The notes under the pieces: model-generated
The model's database searches: none
Told to the model about the DNA's origin: nothing
Seen by the model: the letters and a program-made list of their open reading frames with translations, nothing else
Position numbers and translations under genes: made by a program
In this document: piece after piece, positions 54,763 to 62,736 of the stretch
Layout of the letters: every line of letters begins with the position of its first letter
Numbering within the stretch: position 1 is the stretch's first letter
NCBI RefSeq assembly: GCF_004570975.1
Contig: NZ_SPPC01000016.1
Span: 1 to 64,000 of the forward strand
Source: Barnesiella sp. WM24
GTDB taxonomy: Bacteria > Bacteroidota > Bacteroidia > Bacteroidales > Muribaculaceae
Direction: 5' to 3'
Length of the DNA stretch: 64,000 nt

Positions 54763-55284
54763 ATGAAATATTTATTGGAAAAAATCGGAGATGCCGGAGT
54801 GGTGATGGTGTGTGGGGTGTCAGGCTCCGGAAAGACTACGCTGGCTCGCAGGCTGGAGCGCTGTGGCTACAGAATGTTGTCGATTGACCGGATGATGTGG
54901 GATAAGCACGGGCTTTCAGGTGTCGATTATCCTGAGGAGCTGTATCCTCTCTATCTCGAAGAGGCGGAAACCGAACTTCAGAAGCGACTTGACGGGATAA
55001 TCGCCACAGGAGGCAAGGCGGTGGTCGACTTTACTTTCTGTAAACGCTCGAAGCGTGACGTTTACCGTGATTTTGCCGCTTCGCGCGGTGCGGGGGTGGC
55101 TTTGGTCTATTGCGACACGCCTCTTGCCGAGATAAAGGAGCGGCTTCATCGCCGCAACCTGACTCCAGGTCCTGACTCGGCGATTGTTACCGACGAGATG
55201 GCCGAACGATTTTTTAACGGATTTCAGGCTCCCGGTCAGGATGAGAGTTTCATCAGGTTTTGTGGAGATAAGGAAAACAATTAA
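54763..55284 (+). CDS. Small P-loop NTPase / kinase-like protein
   Basis: A 173-residue cytoplasmic protein with Walker A in VCGVSGSGKTTLARRL (about residues 16-31) and a gluconate/shikimate kinase-like layout: SIDRMMW after the first strand, VVDFTFCKRSKRD, VYCDTPLAEIKERLHRRN and a C-terminal ERFFNGFQAPGQDE. It resembles the AAA/zeta-toxin-like kinase group whose substrates are unknown. An upstream start at 54727 would add 12 residues (MMSGEKN), but that stretch spans the -7 element at 54750-54757, so the ATG at 54763 is preferred. It precedes galE by 52 bases; galE has its own promoter inside this gene. Confidence 0.78.
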   Translation: MKYLLEKIGDAGVVMVCGVSGSGKTTLARRLERCGYRMLSIDRMMWDKHGLSGVDYPEELYPLYLEEAETELQKRLDGIIATGGKAVVDFTFCKRSKRDVYRDFAASRGAGVALVYCDTPLAEIKERLHRRNLTPGPDSAIVTDEMAERFFNGFQAPGQDESFIRFCGDKENN

Positions 55285-55289
55285 ATTTG
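55259..55289 (+). promoter_or_regulatory. Promoter of galE, overlapping the kinase gene
   Basis: TTTG (55259-55262), 19 bases, then TAAATTTG (55282-55289): a complete Bacteroidetes promoter. The -33 element lies inside the last codons of the small kinase gene. It is 47 bases before the galE ATG. Confidence 0.7.
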
Positions 55290-55336
55290 CGTGAATCAAA
55301 CTTGGAATACTAACCCGATATAACATAATAACCAAA

Positions 55337-56374
55337 ATGAAAAAGGAGATGATTTTAGTGACAGGCGGCACAGGATACATCGGTTCCCATACTGTGGTCG
55401 AACTTCAGAATGCAGGATACCAGGTGGTGATTGTCGACAACCTGTCAAACAGTAACGTGGATGTGCTTGACGGAATCGAGCGCATTACCGGGACGCGTCC
55501 TGAATTTGTAGAAGCCGACTGCACCGATATAGTTGCGATGAGAGGTCTGTTTGATAAATATCCTGATATAAAGGGTATAATCAACTTCGCGGCAAGCAAG
55601 GCTGTCGGCGAGTCAATGCAGAAGCCGCTGCTTTATTACCGGAATAATCTTAACACACTGATGAATCTGCTTGAACTCATGGGCGAGCGCGGAGTGAAGG
55701 GCATTGTATTTTCCTCTTCCTGCACGGTGTACGGCGAGCCTGACTGCAATCCGGTCACTGAAGAGGCGCCCATTAAGAAGGCTACCTCGCCTTACGGAAA
55801 CACAAAGCAGATTTCAGAGGAAATCATTACCGACGTAATTAATGCCGGCGCTCCGTTCAAGAGTGTGATATTGCGCTATTTCAATCCTGTGGGCGCGCAT
55901 CCGTCAGCCGAGATAGGCGAGCTGCCCAACGGTGTTCCTCAGAACCTGATCCCTTATCTTACCCAGACAGCCATCGGGGTGAGAAAGGAACTTAGCGTGT
56001 TTGGCAACGATTATAATACGCGTGACGGGTATTGTATACGCGATTTTATTGACGTGGTTGATCTTGCAAGGGCTCATGTCATCGCTGTAGAGCGCATGCT
56101 GGAGGACAAGAGCGACGAGAAGATAGAGATATTCAATCTCGGCACCGGCAACGGATTGTCGGTCATGGAGCTGATAGAGGCATTTGAACGTGCCACAGGC
56201 GTCAAGGTTCCGTATAAGATTGCTCCGCGACGTGCAGGTGACATCGAGCAGGTATGGGCTGACCCGAAATATGCCAATGAAGTGCTCGGCTGGACTGCGT
56301 CAACTCCGATTGACGATACCATGCGCTCGGCATGGGCATGGCAGCTAAAGCTTCGCGAACGCGGCATAATGTAA
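55337..56374 (+). CDS. galE: UDP-glucose 4-epimerase
   Basis: Interconverts UDP-glucose and UDP-galactose with a bound NAD; cytoplasmic, feeding the Leloir pathway and glycan synthesis. The 345 residues contain the N-terminal NAD motif TGGTGYIGSH (residues 9-18), the catalytic Ser/Tyr/Lys set (SSSCTVYG, SPYGNTKQ) and the C-terminal YCIRDFIDVVDLARAH and FNLGTGNG blocks. It has its own promoter and a bidirectional terminator shared with convergent tyrS. Confidence 0.96.
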   Translation: MKKEMILVTGGTGYIGSHTVVELQNAGYQVVIVDNLSNSNVDVLDGIERITGTRPEFVEADCTDIVAMRGLFDKYPDIKGIINFAASKAVGESMQKPLLYYRNNLNTLMNLLELMGERGVKGIVFSSSCTVYGEPDCNPVTEEAPIKKATSPYGNTKQISEEIITDVINAGAPFKSVILRYFNPVGAHPSAEIGELPNGVPQNLIPYLTQTAIGVRKELSVFGNDYNTRDGYCIRDFIDVVDLARAHVIAVERMLEDKSDEKIEIFNLGTGNGLSVMELIEAFERATGVKVPYKIAPRRAGDIEQVWADPKYANEVLGWTASTPIDDTMRSAWAWQLKLRERGIM

Positions 56375-56394
56375 CCGGTTCTGAAAAATACAAG

Positions 56395-56436
56395 CGCGGG
56401 AGCCATCTTTGCAAAGAGGCTCCCGCGTATTGTTTT
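56395..56436. terminator. Bidirectional terminator between galE and tyrS
   Basis: A perfect 10-bp stem, CGCGGGAGCC (56395-56404) with GGCTCCCGCG (56418-56427), with TATTGTTTT after it on the plus strand and GTATTTTTC after it on the minus strand. Confidence 0.8.
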
Positions 56437-56454
56437 AATGTATGTGGAAGAATA

Positions 56455-57747
56455 CTACTTCACGATGAGGAGATAGTAATTTTTCTTACCTTTCTGGATA
56501 AGGATATATTTGTCATTCAGAAGCATCTCCTGAGTGGCGGGGAGATTTATGTCGGTGACTTTCTCCTTGTTGACCGATAGCCCGTTGCCCTGGGCGAGTT
56601 TGCGGAGCTCGCCTTTGCTTGGGAACACCTTGGCCTTGTCGGTGAGAAGCACTGCAAGGTTTACCGATCCGTCAAGGTCGGCGCGGTCGATTTCAAACTT
56701 GTCGACACCTTCAAATATGTCAAGCAGTGTCTGCTCGTCGATATTGCGCAGGAGCTCGCCAGCCTTGTTGCTGAACAGAATCTGTGAAGCTTCTACGGCA
56801 GCGTTATAGTCGGCTTCGGAGTGTACCATGACGGTCACTTCCTTGGCGAGACGCTTCTGGAGCGGACGCAGCCCCGGGTCGGCTTTCTGCTCGGCGACAA
56901 GAGCGTCTACTTCCTCACGGGTAAGAGACGTGAATATCTTGATGTAACGCTCTGCATCGTCGTCTGATACATTCAGCCAGAACTGGTAGAATTTATAGGG
57001 AGATGTATAACGCGGGTCGAGCCATACGTTGCCGCTCTCGGTCTTTCCGAATTTGGTGCCGTCGGCCTTGGTTATAAGCGGGCATGTGAGTGCATATGCC
57101 TCTCCACCGTTTGTGCGGCGTATAAGTTCTGTGCCTGTCGTCATGTTGCCCCATTGGTCGGAGCCGCCCATCTGCAGTTTGCATCCTTTAGTCTCAAAGA
57201 GGTGAAGGAAATCGTAGCCCTGCAGGAGCTGGTAGGTAAATTCAGTAAATGAAAGACCGTCGCGAGCCTCGCCGTTAAGACGCTTTTTCACTGAGTCTTT
57301 TGCCATCATGTAGTTTACGGTGATGTGTTTTCCTACAGTGCGGGCGAAGTCGAGGAATGAAAATTCTTTCATCCAGTCATAGTTGTTGACCAGCTCCGCG
57401 CGGTTAGGTGCGTCAGACTCAAAATCAAGGAACTTTGACAGTTGCTTCTTGATAGCCTCCTGGTTATGGCGCAGGGTGGCCTCGTCAAGAAGATTGCGCT
57501 CCGCCGATTTTCCGGAGGGGTCGCCTATCATTCCTGTAGCACCGCCTACCAGAGCAATGGGCTTGTGGCCGCAACGCTGGAAATGGCGAAGTATCATCAC
57601 GCCACACAGGTGACCGATGTGAAGAGAGTCGGCAGTCGGGTCGATGCCGAGATATGCTGTCACCTTTTCTTTCTCAAGGAGTTCATCGGTGCCGGGAATC
57701 ATTGTGTGGAGCATTCCGCGCCACTTTAGTTCTTCAATAAAATTCAT
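56455..57747 (-). CDS. tyrS: Tyrosyl-tRNA synthetase
   Basis: A class I synthetase charging tRNA-Tyr; cytoplasmic. The 430 residues show [20 protein letters not shown] with the HIGH motif (from about residue 32), [27 protein letters not shown] and the KMSKS-type [13 protein letters not shown]. The C-terminal S4-like RNA-binding part contains [19 protein letters not shown]. It is convergent with galE and diverges from the tandem ABC ATPase gene. No -7 consensus was found directly upstream; the 57748-57858 stretch is AT-rich and otherwise blank. Confidence 0.97.
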   Translation of the reverse strand: MNFIEELKWRGMLHTMIPGTDELLEKEKVTAYLGIDPTADSLHIGHLCGVMILRHFQRCGHKPIALVGGATGMIGDPSGKSAERNLLDEATLRHNQEAIKKQLSKFLDFESDAPNRAELVNNYDWMKEFSFLDFARTVGKHITVNYMMAKDSVKKRLNGEARDGLSFTEFTYQLLQGYDFLHLFETKGCKLQMGGSDQWGNMTTGTELIRRTNGGEAYALTCPLITKADGTKFGKTESGNVWLDPRYTSPYKFYQFWLNVSDDDAERYIKIFTSLTREEVDALVAEQKADPGLRPLQKRLAKEVTVMVHSEADYNAAVEASQILFSNKAGELLRNIDEQTLLDIFEGVDKFEIDRADLDGSVNLAVLLTDKAKVFPSKGELRKLAQGNGLSVNKEKVTDINLPATQEMLLNDKYILIQKGKKNYYLLIVK

Positions 57748-57858
57748 CGAATTATTATGTTATGGTTGTTATTTCGTATAAACGTGGTATAATCGTATAA
57801 TAATGTGCAAATTTAAGCATTTATCGCGATATCGTCTATCGGTCAGGATAAAAATGTG

Positions 57859-57866
57859 TAATTTTG
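57859..57866 (+). promoter_or_regulatory. -7 element directly before the tandem ABC ATPase
   Basis: TAATTTTG ends 4 bases before the ATG at 57871, the same arrangement as at 54750-54757. Transcription from it would be nearly leaderless. Confidence 0.5.
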
Positions 57867-57870
57867 TGTC

Positions 57871-59298
57871 ATGAATGCTATTCGGTTACAAAGCGACACG
57901 TTGCGCTATATAGGAGTGACTCTTTCCAATCCTCACCATGTGACGGTGTATCCCGGTGTCACTGTGGTGATAGGTCCAAATGGAAGCGGGAAGAGTACGT
58001 TGGGAAGGATTATTGAAAAGGGCTGGAACATTATGACCAACTCGATAAAGACCGAGGGCGACAAGCCGGAGATAAAGTTTATCGAGTTCAACGACATTCA
58101 CTCTTTGAGCGGCTGTCATGTCGAGTATTACCAGCAACGCCACGAGGCGACGATGAATGACGAGGTGCCTGTGGTGGCGGAAATCATCGGTCCCGCCGTC
58201 AAGACTGACCGTTGGCGTCAGTTGTGTGGCGCGTTGCGCCTTGAAGGCATCGAGGATAAGAAAATAAATTATCTGTCAAGCGGAGAGCTTCGCAAGCTCC
58301 TTGTCGTAAACGTGATGTCACAGAACCCTGACCTTCTGATTATGGACAATCCATATATCGGTCTTGACGCGGCGTCGCGTTCATTGCTGGATGAGGCTAT
58401 AGCGGATATTGCGGCGGGAGGCACATCGGTGATGCTTCTGCTTTGTAATCCCGGCGAGATTCCCGATTGTGCCGATGCGGTAATCCCTATGTCGTCGCTT
58501 ACACTTGGTGAGCCGGTCGACTGTCGGGGGAAAGCCGCGGAGCTTCGCGAGTCAATGATGGGGCTGATGGATTATGTCGTGGACCTTGAGCGTGTGCCTA
58601 AGTCACCTCGTGAACGCGAGCCTCATGATGTCACTCTTGAATTGCGGGGGTGTAATGTGAGCTACGGCAGCCGGCGTATAATCGAGAATGAATCCTGGCT
58701 TGTGCGTCAGGGGGAGTGCTGGGCGCTTGCCGGTCCTAACGGATGTGGCAAGTCGGTGCTGCTCAGTCTGGTATATGCCGATAATCCTCAGGCTTATTCC
58801 AATGACATAACCCTCTTTGACCGCCGTCGAGGCTCGGGAGAGAGCATATGGGATATAAAGCGGCGAATCGGGTATGTGTCACCTGAAATGCACCTATATT
58901 TCCGCTTTGAGGGTACCGTGAGAGATGTCGTCGCCCAGGGGCTCAGAAGCACGACCGGCAATTATGGCTCGATATCGCGTGCCGCCTCGGAAGAGGCTAT
59001 GTCGTGGCTGTCGCTTTTCCATCTCGAGGGGCTTGCCGACAGGCGTTATTCAACGCTTTCCACCGGCGAACAAAGGCTTGTGCTTATAGCGCGCACATTG
59101 ATAAAACATCCTGACCTGCTTATACTTGACGAGCCCCTGCACGGTCTTGATGCTGCGCGGAAGCGGAGTGTGAGGGCTGTGATTAACGCGATTGTCAGCC
59201 GCGATATGCCCACATTGATATATGTCACTCATTTTCTTCCCGAGGTGCCGGAGTGTGTTACCCGCACAAAGACTCTGAAAAAGTTAAAAAATATGTAA
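57871..59298 (+). CDS. Tandem-domain ABC ATPase (ModF-like)
   Basis: A 475-residue soluble protein with two ABC ATPase domains. Domain 1 (about 1-220) has Walker A GPNGSGKS, signature LSSGELRK and Walker B LLIMDNP, where the usual catalytic Glu is Asn. Domain 2 (about 250-475) has GPNGCGKS, signature LSTGEQR, complete Walker B LLILDEP and a switch histidine (YVTHFLPEVP). There is no membrane segment, and no permease is adjacent. This layout is found in ModF/PhrA-like proteins, whose role is unsettled (molybdate-linked or non-transport). One degenerate and one intact site suggests asymmetric ATP use. Confidence 0.88.
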   Translation: MNAIRLQSDTLRYIGVTLSNPHHVTVYPGVTVVIGPNGSGKSTLGRIIEKGWNIMTNSIKTEGDKPEIKFIEFNDIHSLSGCHVEYYQQRHEATMNDEVPVVAEIIGPAVKTDRWRQLCGALRLEGIEDKKINYLSSGELRKLLVVNVMSQNPDLLIMDNPYIGLDAASRSLLDEAIADIAAGGTSVMLLLCNPGEIPDCADAVIPMSSLTLGEPVDCRGKAAELRESMMGLMDYVVDLERVPKSPREREPHDVTLELRGCNVSYGSRRIIENESWLVRQGECWALAGPNGCGKSVLLSLVYADNPQAYSNDITLFDRRRGSGESIWDIKRRIGYVSPEMHLYFRFEGTVRDVVAQGLRSTTGNYGSISRAASEEAMSWLSLFHLEGLADRRYSTLSTGEQRLVLIARTLIKHPDLLILDEPLHGLDAARKRSVRAVINAIVSRDMPTLIYVTHFLPEVPECVTRTKTLKKLKNM

Positions 59299-59324
59299 AT
59301 ACGGGATATTAGCTAATGCTTTCG

Positions 59325-59354
59325 TTGCCGTTTTGTCACTTTTTTGTAACTTTG
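59325..59354 (+). promoter_or_regulatory. Promoter of the M28 lipoprotein gene
   Basis: TTG (59325-59327), 19 bases, then TAACTTTG (59347-59354); 27 bases before the ATG at 59382. Confidence 0.7.
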
Positions 59355-59381
59355 GCACACGTAAAAAACAGTAAACCAATT

Positions 59382-60374
59382 ATGAAGTGCATTCATTTTG
59401 TCCTTGCGCTTATGTCGATTGCAGCTATCTCATGTAATGGCGGCAGTGCCAAGACACAAGTCATGAAAGAGCGACATACGGTTTCTCAAGCGAAATTCTG
59501 TGCCGACAGTGCTTACAATTACGTAAAGTCGCAAGTAGATTTTGGACCGAGGATACCCGGCAGTGACGGACACAAGTCATGTAAGGAGTATATCGTGAAT
59601 CAGCTGGCGCGTTTTGGTGCCGACACCATTATTGAACAGAATCTGACGGCAACCAACTATCTCGGCACCGACATGCCGTTGACCAATATAATGGGGCGTT
59701 ACAATCCGGAGTCGGATGACAGGATATTGCTGATTGCGCATTGGGACACACGTCCCTGGGCTGATGCCGACAAGGATGTCAACAAGCGCATGTTGCCTGT
59801 GCCCGGTGCCAATGACGGCGCGAGCGGTGTAGGCGTTTTGCTTGAGCTTGCCCGCATGTTCAATGAAAAGGCGCCCGAGGTAGGCGTTGACTTGCTTTTT
59901 GTCGACGGCGAAGATTCAGGCAACAGCAGCGGATGGGGCAGCAGCGAGGAGACCTGGTGTCTCGGCACTCAGCATTGGGTGAAGCATATGCCCTATACGC
60001 CTGAAAGCATGCCGCGCTACGGTATATTGCTCGATATGGTGGGTGGCGTGGATGCCCGGTTTTACCGCGAGTATCTGTCGCAAGGATTTGCCGAGCGCAT
60101 AAATGACAAGGTGTGGAGCCATGCGTCGGCGGCGGGATTTGATAAATTTTTCCTTAATGAAGTGAGAGGCGGTATTACCGACGACCACATATTTATCAAC
60201 CGTGCCGGCATACCCTGTATCGACATCATTGAGTGCAGCCATCCGGCGACAGGCTCTTTCTCCCCTGTGTGGCACACGGTGTCGGATGACATGAATCATA
60301 TCGACAGGGCTACGCTCAACGCAGTGGGGCAGACGGTGGCAAACACCGTGTATAGTGAAAAATCAAGCAAATAA
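59382..60374 (+). CDS. M28 family zinc peptidase / glutaminyl cyclase-like lipoprotein
   Basis: A 330-residue lipoprotein. The ATG at 59382 gives a proper signal peptide with lipobox AISC; the upstream extension to 59316 overlaps the promoter. The M28 fold is clear: FGPRIPGSDGHKSC, zinc ligands in LIAHWDTRPWAD and PGANDGASGVGVLLELAR, catalytic acid in LLFVDGEDSGN and late His in SPVWHTVSDD. The single zinc-type pattern and the AHWDTRP motif fit glutaminyl-peptide cyclotransferases, which Bacteroidetes use to cap exported proteins that begin with Gln after signal cleavage; aminopeptidase activity is the alternative. sufE follows after 8 bases. Confidence 0.88.
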   Translation: MKCIHFVLALMSIAAISCNGGSAKTQVMKERHTVSQAKFCADSAYNYVKSQVDFGPRIPGSDGHKSCKEYIVNQLARFGADTIIEQNLTATNYLGTDMPLTNIMGRYNPESDDRILLIAHWDTRPWADADKDVNKRMLPVPGANDGASGVGVLLELARMFNEKAPEVGVDLLFVDGEDSGNSSGWGSSEETWCLGTQHWVKHMPYTPESMPRYGILLDMVGGVDARFYREYLSQGFAERINDKVWSHASAAGFDKFFLNEVRGGITDDHIFINRAGIPCIDIIECSHPATGSFSPVWHTVSDDMNHIDRATLNAVGQTVANTVYSEKSSK

Positions 60375-60382
60375 TTAAGACT

Positions 60383-60817
60383 ATGACTATAAACCAGCAA
60401 CAGGATGAAATAGTGGAGGAGTTCAGCGACATTGACGACTGGATGGACCGCTACGCGTATATAATCGATCTTGGAAATGCATTGCCGGCAATGCCTGAGG
60501 CATATCATATCCCGCAAAATCTTATCGAGGGATGTCAGAGCCGTGCATGGTTGCAGGCTGATCTGACGCCTGAGGGCAAGATAGAGTTTTCAGCCGACAG
60601 TGACGCTATTATCGTCAAGGGAATAATAAGCCTCTTGGTAAAAGTGCTTTCAGGTCACACCCCCGACGAGATTCTTGACGCCGACCTCTATTTCATTGAC
60701 AAAATAGGCCTTGCCGAACACTTGTCGCCGACACGAAGCAACGGGCTTGCCGCGCTTGTAAAGCAGATGAAGCTCTATGCCGTGGCGTTCAAGGCAAAGC
60801 TCGATTCCGGAAAATAG
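60383..60817 (+). CDS. sufE: SufE family cysteine desulfurase sulfur acceptor
   Basis: A 144-residue cytoplasmic protein that accepts sulfur from SufS and passes it to the SufBCD scaffold. The active cysteine is in LIEGCQSRAWLQ (near residue 51), followed by the IVKGIISLLVKVLSG block and the C-terminal GLAEHLSPTRSNGLAALV motif. It lies 8 bases after the M28 gene, an unexpected partner; other suf genes are not in the window. Confidence 0.95.
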   Translation: MTINQQQDEIVEEFSDIDDWMDRYAYIIDLGNALPAMPEAYHIPQNLIEGCQSRAWLQADLTPEGKIEFSADSDAIIVKGIISLLVKVLSGHTPDEILDADLYFIDKIGLAEHLSPTRSNGLAALVKQMKLYAVAFKAKLDSGK

Positions 60818-60859
60818 TGAATTAAATTGATTAATTAATAATAAAACACCAATCATCGT

Positions 60860-62551
60860 ATGTTTAAAAATCAACCCGCAGGACTGTATGTGCTCTCGCT
60901 TGCCAACACCGGCGAGCGTTTCGGCTATTACACAATGCTCGCAATTTTCTTGCTTTTCCTGCAGGCTAAGTTTGGATTTGACTCTACAGTGTCAGGTCAG
61001 ATTTATGCAGGCTTTCTTGCTCTCGTATACTTCATGCCCCTTATAGGAGGCTGGGTTGCCGACCGTTGGAGCTTCTCAAAATGTGTTGTCACCGGTATCG
61101 CCGTGATGTTTATCGGCTATCTTGTAATGGCGATTCCTACCGAGATACGCAGCACTTCATCACTTGTAATCCTTTGTGCCTCGCTCCTTCTGATAGCCAT
61201 CGGCACAGGACTGTTCAAAGGCAATCTTCAGGTGATGGTGGGCGACCTTTACAATAACGCCCGTTTCAGTGGTCAGCGTGACGCCGCGTTCTCGCTGTTT
61301 TACATGGCAATCAACATCGGCTCCATGTTTGCGCCGATGGCTGCTACCGCAATGTGTAACATGGCTATGGAAGCCAAGGGGCTTACCTATGTAAGCACTT
61401 TACCTGCTATCTGTAACAGTTTCCTTGACGGTGCTGAAAACGGTGCGGAGCTTGTCGCCACTGCTACAGAGGCGGGCATGACCCCCGGCGCCGACCTTGC
61501 GGCATGGGCATCGCAGTATATCACAACCCTTACCACCGGTTACAGCTATGGTTTTGCTGTAGCTTGTGTGTCATTGATTGTGAGCTTCCTGATTTATTCG
61601 CTCGGTCGCAAGACATATGCTCATATACTTAACGACAAGAAAGCCGCTTCAGCAAAGGCTGCCGAGGCTGCGGGACCGGAGCTGACTCCTGCCCAGACCA
61701 AGCAGCGTGTGGTAGCGCTCCTGCTTGTGTTTGCCGTCGTGATATTCTTCTGGATGGTGTTCCATCAGAATGGTGCCACGCTTACTGAATTTGCAAAGAC
61801 CTGCACCTCTCCGGAGGCATCAGGATGGACCCGTATCGGATTCAATGTGTGGGCGCTTCTCAGCGTTGCAGTCGGCGTTTATGCACTGTTTAACCTGTTC
61901 CAGACCAAGAATAACATTGGCAGGCTTATTTCTGTCGCTATACTTGCTCTTGTAGGCTGGGCTCTATATTATTTCTATAACACGACTCCGGAGCCGTTGA
62001 CCGGTATACAGCCGCAGCAGTATCAGCAGTTCAACCCGTTCTATGTAGTGGCGTTGACTCCTGTGAGCCTTGCTCTTTTCGGATGGCTTGCAAAGAGGAA
62101 AAAGGAACCCTCCGCTCCACGCAAAATCGGTTACGGTATGCTTATGGCGGCTGTCGCATATGGCGTCATGTGTATCGGGTCGCTTGCGATTGTCGGCACT
62201 TCTGCCGCCGTGTCGCCCAACTGGCTTATCTGTACCTACCTGTTGCTGACATTTGCAGAATTGCTGCTCTCTCCGATGGGTATCTCATTTGTCAGCAAGG
62301 TGGCTCCCCCCAAGTTGAAAGGCTCTATGATGGGTGGATGGTTTGCCGCTACTGCCGTAGGTAATTATCTTGTGTCGATCCCGATGCTTCTATGGGGTAA
62401 GATTTCCACTGCCGCGCTATGGGGAATACTCATAATAATATGCCTTGTGTCGGCGGCATTTATCTTCTCTATAATGAAGAAACTTGAATCGGCGACATCT
62501 GACGCTCCTGCGCTCGATCCGGTTGACGGCATCGAGGATGACGCAATCTGA
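60860..62551 (+). CDS. Proton-dependent oligopeptide transporter (POT/PTR2)
   Basis: A 563-residue inner-membrane carrier for di- and tripeptides driven by proton entry. The first helix carries NTGERFGYYTMLAIFLLFLQ (the ExxERFxYY proton-coupling motif), then the PTR signature around GGWVADRW and FKGNLQVMVGDLY; there are about 14 hydrophobic segments, with two extra helices in the middle. It lies 42 bases after sufE. Together with the secreted M6, S41 and M28 enzymes and PepT it makes a complete route for peptide use. Confidence 0.93.
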   Translation: MFKNQPAGLYVLSLANTGERFGYYTMLAIFLLFLQAKFGFDSTVSGQIYAGFLALVYFMPLIGGWVADRWSFSKCVVTGIAVMFIGYLVMAIPTEIRSTSSLVILCASLLLIAIGTGLFKGNLQVMVGDLYNNARFSGQRDAAFSLFYMAINIGSMFAPMAATAMCNMAMEAKGLTYVSTLPAICNSFLDGAENGAELVATATEAGMTPGADLAAWASQYITTLTTGYSYGFAVACVSLIVSFLIYSLGRKTYAHILNDKKAASAKAAEAAGPELTPAQTKQRVVALLLVFAVVIFFWMVFHQNGATLTEFAKTCTSPEASGWTRIGFNVWALLSVAVGVYALFNLFQTKNNIGRLISVAILALVGWALYYFYNTTPEPLTGIQPQQYQQFNPFYVVALTPVSLALFGWLAKRKKEPSAPRKIGYGMLMAAVAYGVMCIGSLAIVGTSAAVSPNWLICTYLLLTFAELLLSPMGISFVSKVAPPKLKGSMMGGWFAATAVGNYLVSIPMLLWGKISTAALWGILIIICLVSAAFIFSIMKKLESATSDAPALDPVDGIEDDAI

Positions 62552-62584
62552 TAGGATGTCCCGGCTATAGATAAATGTATATAT

Positions 62585-62632
62585 ACGGGAGCGTGTCATT
62601 ACTGAAAATTGATGCGCTCCCGTAATTTTTTT
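62585..62632 (+). terminator. Terminator of the POT transporter
   Basis: A 9-bp stem, ACGGGAGCG (62585-62593) with CGCTCCCGT (62615-62623), with a 21-base loop and then AATTTTTTT. Confidence 0.7.
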
Positions 62633-62736
62633 ATGTTGAGAGAACCAATTGTCCTGTAATCGTGTTTTTGAGATAGTCGTGTTTCCCCTAAATGCCGGGT
62701 GACCGATAAACATCACATTATCAAAATTCAAGAAAA

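Noticed and set aside
62633-62736. Cobalamin riboswitch upstream of the TonB-dependent receptor
   Set aside because: The 104-base leader is too short and lacks the conserved B12-box-like segment.
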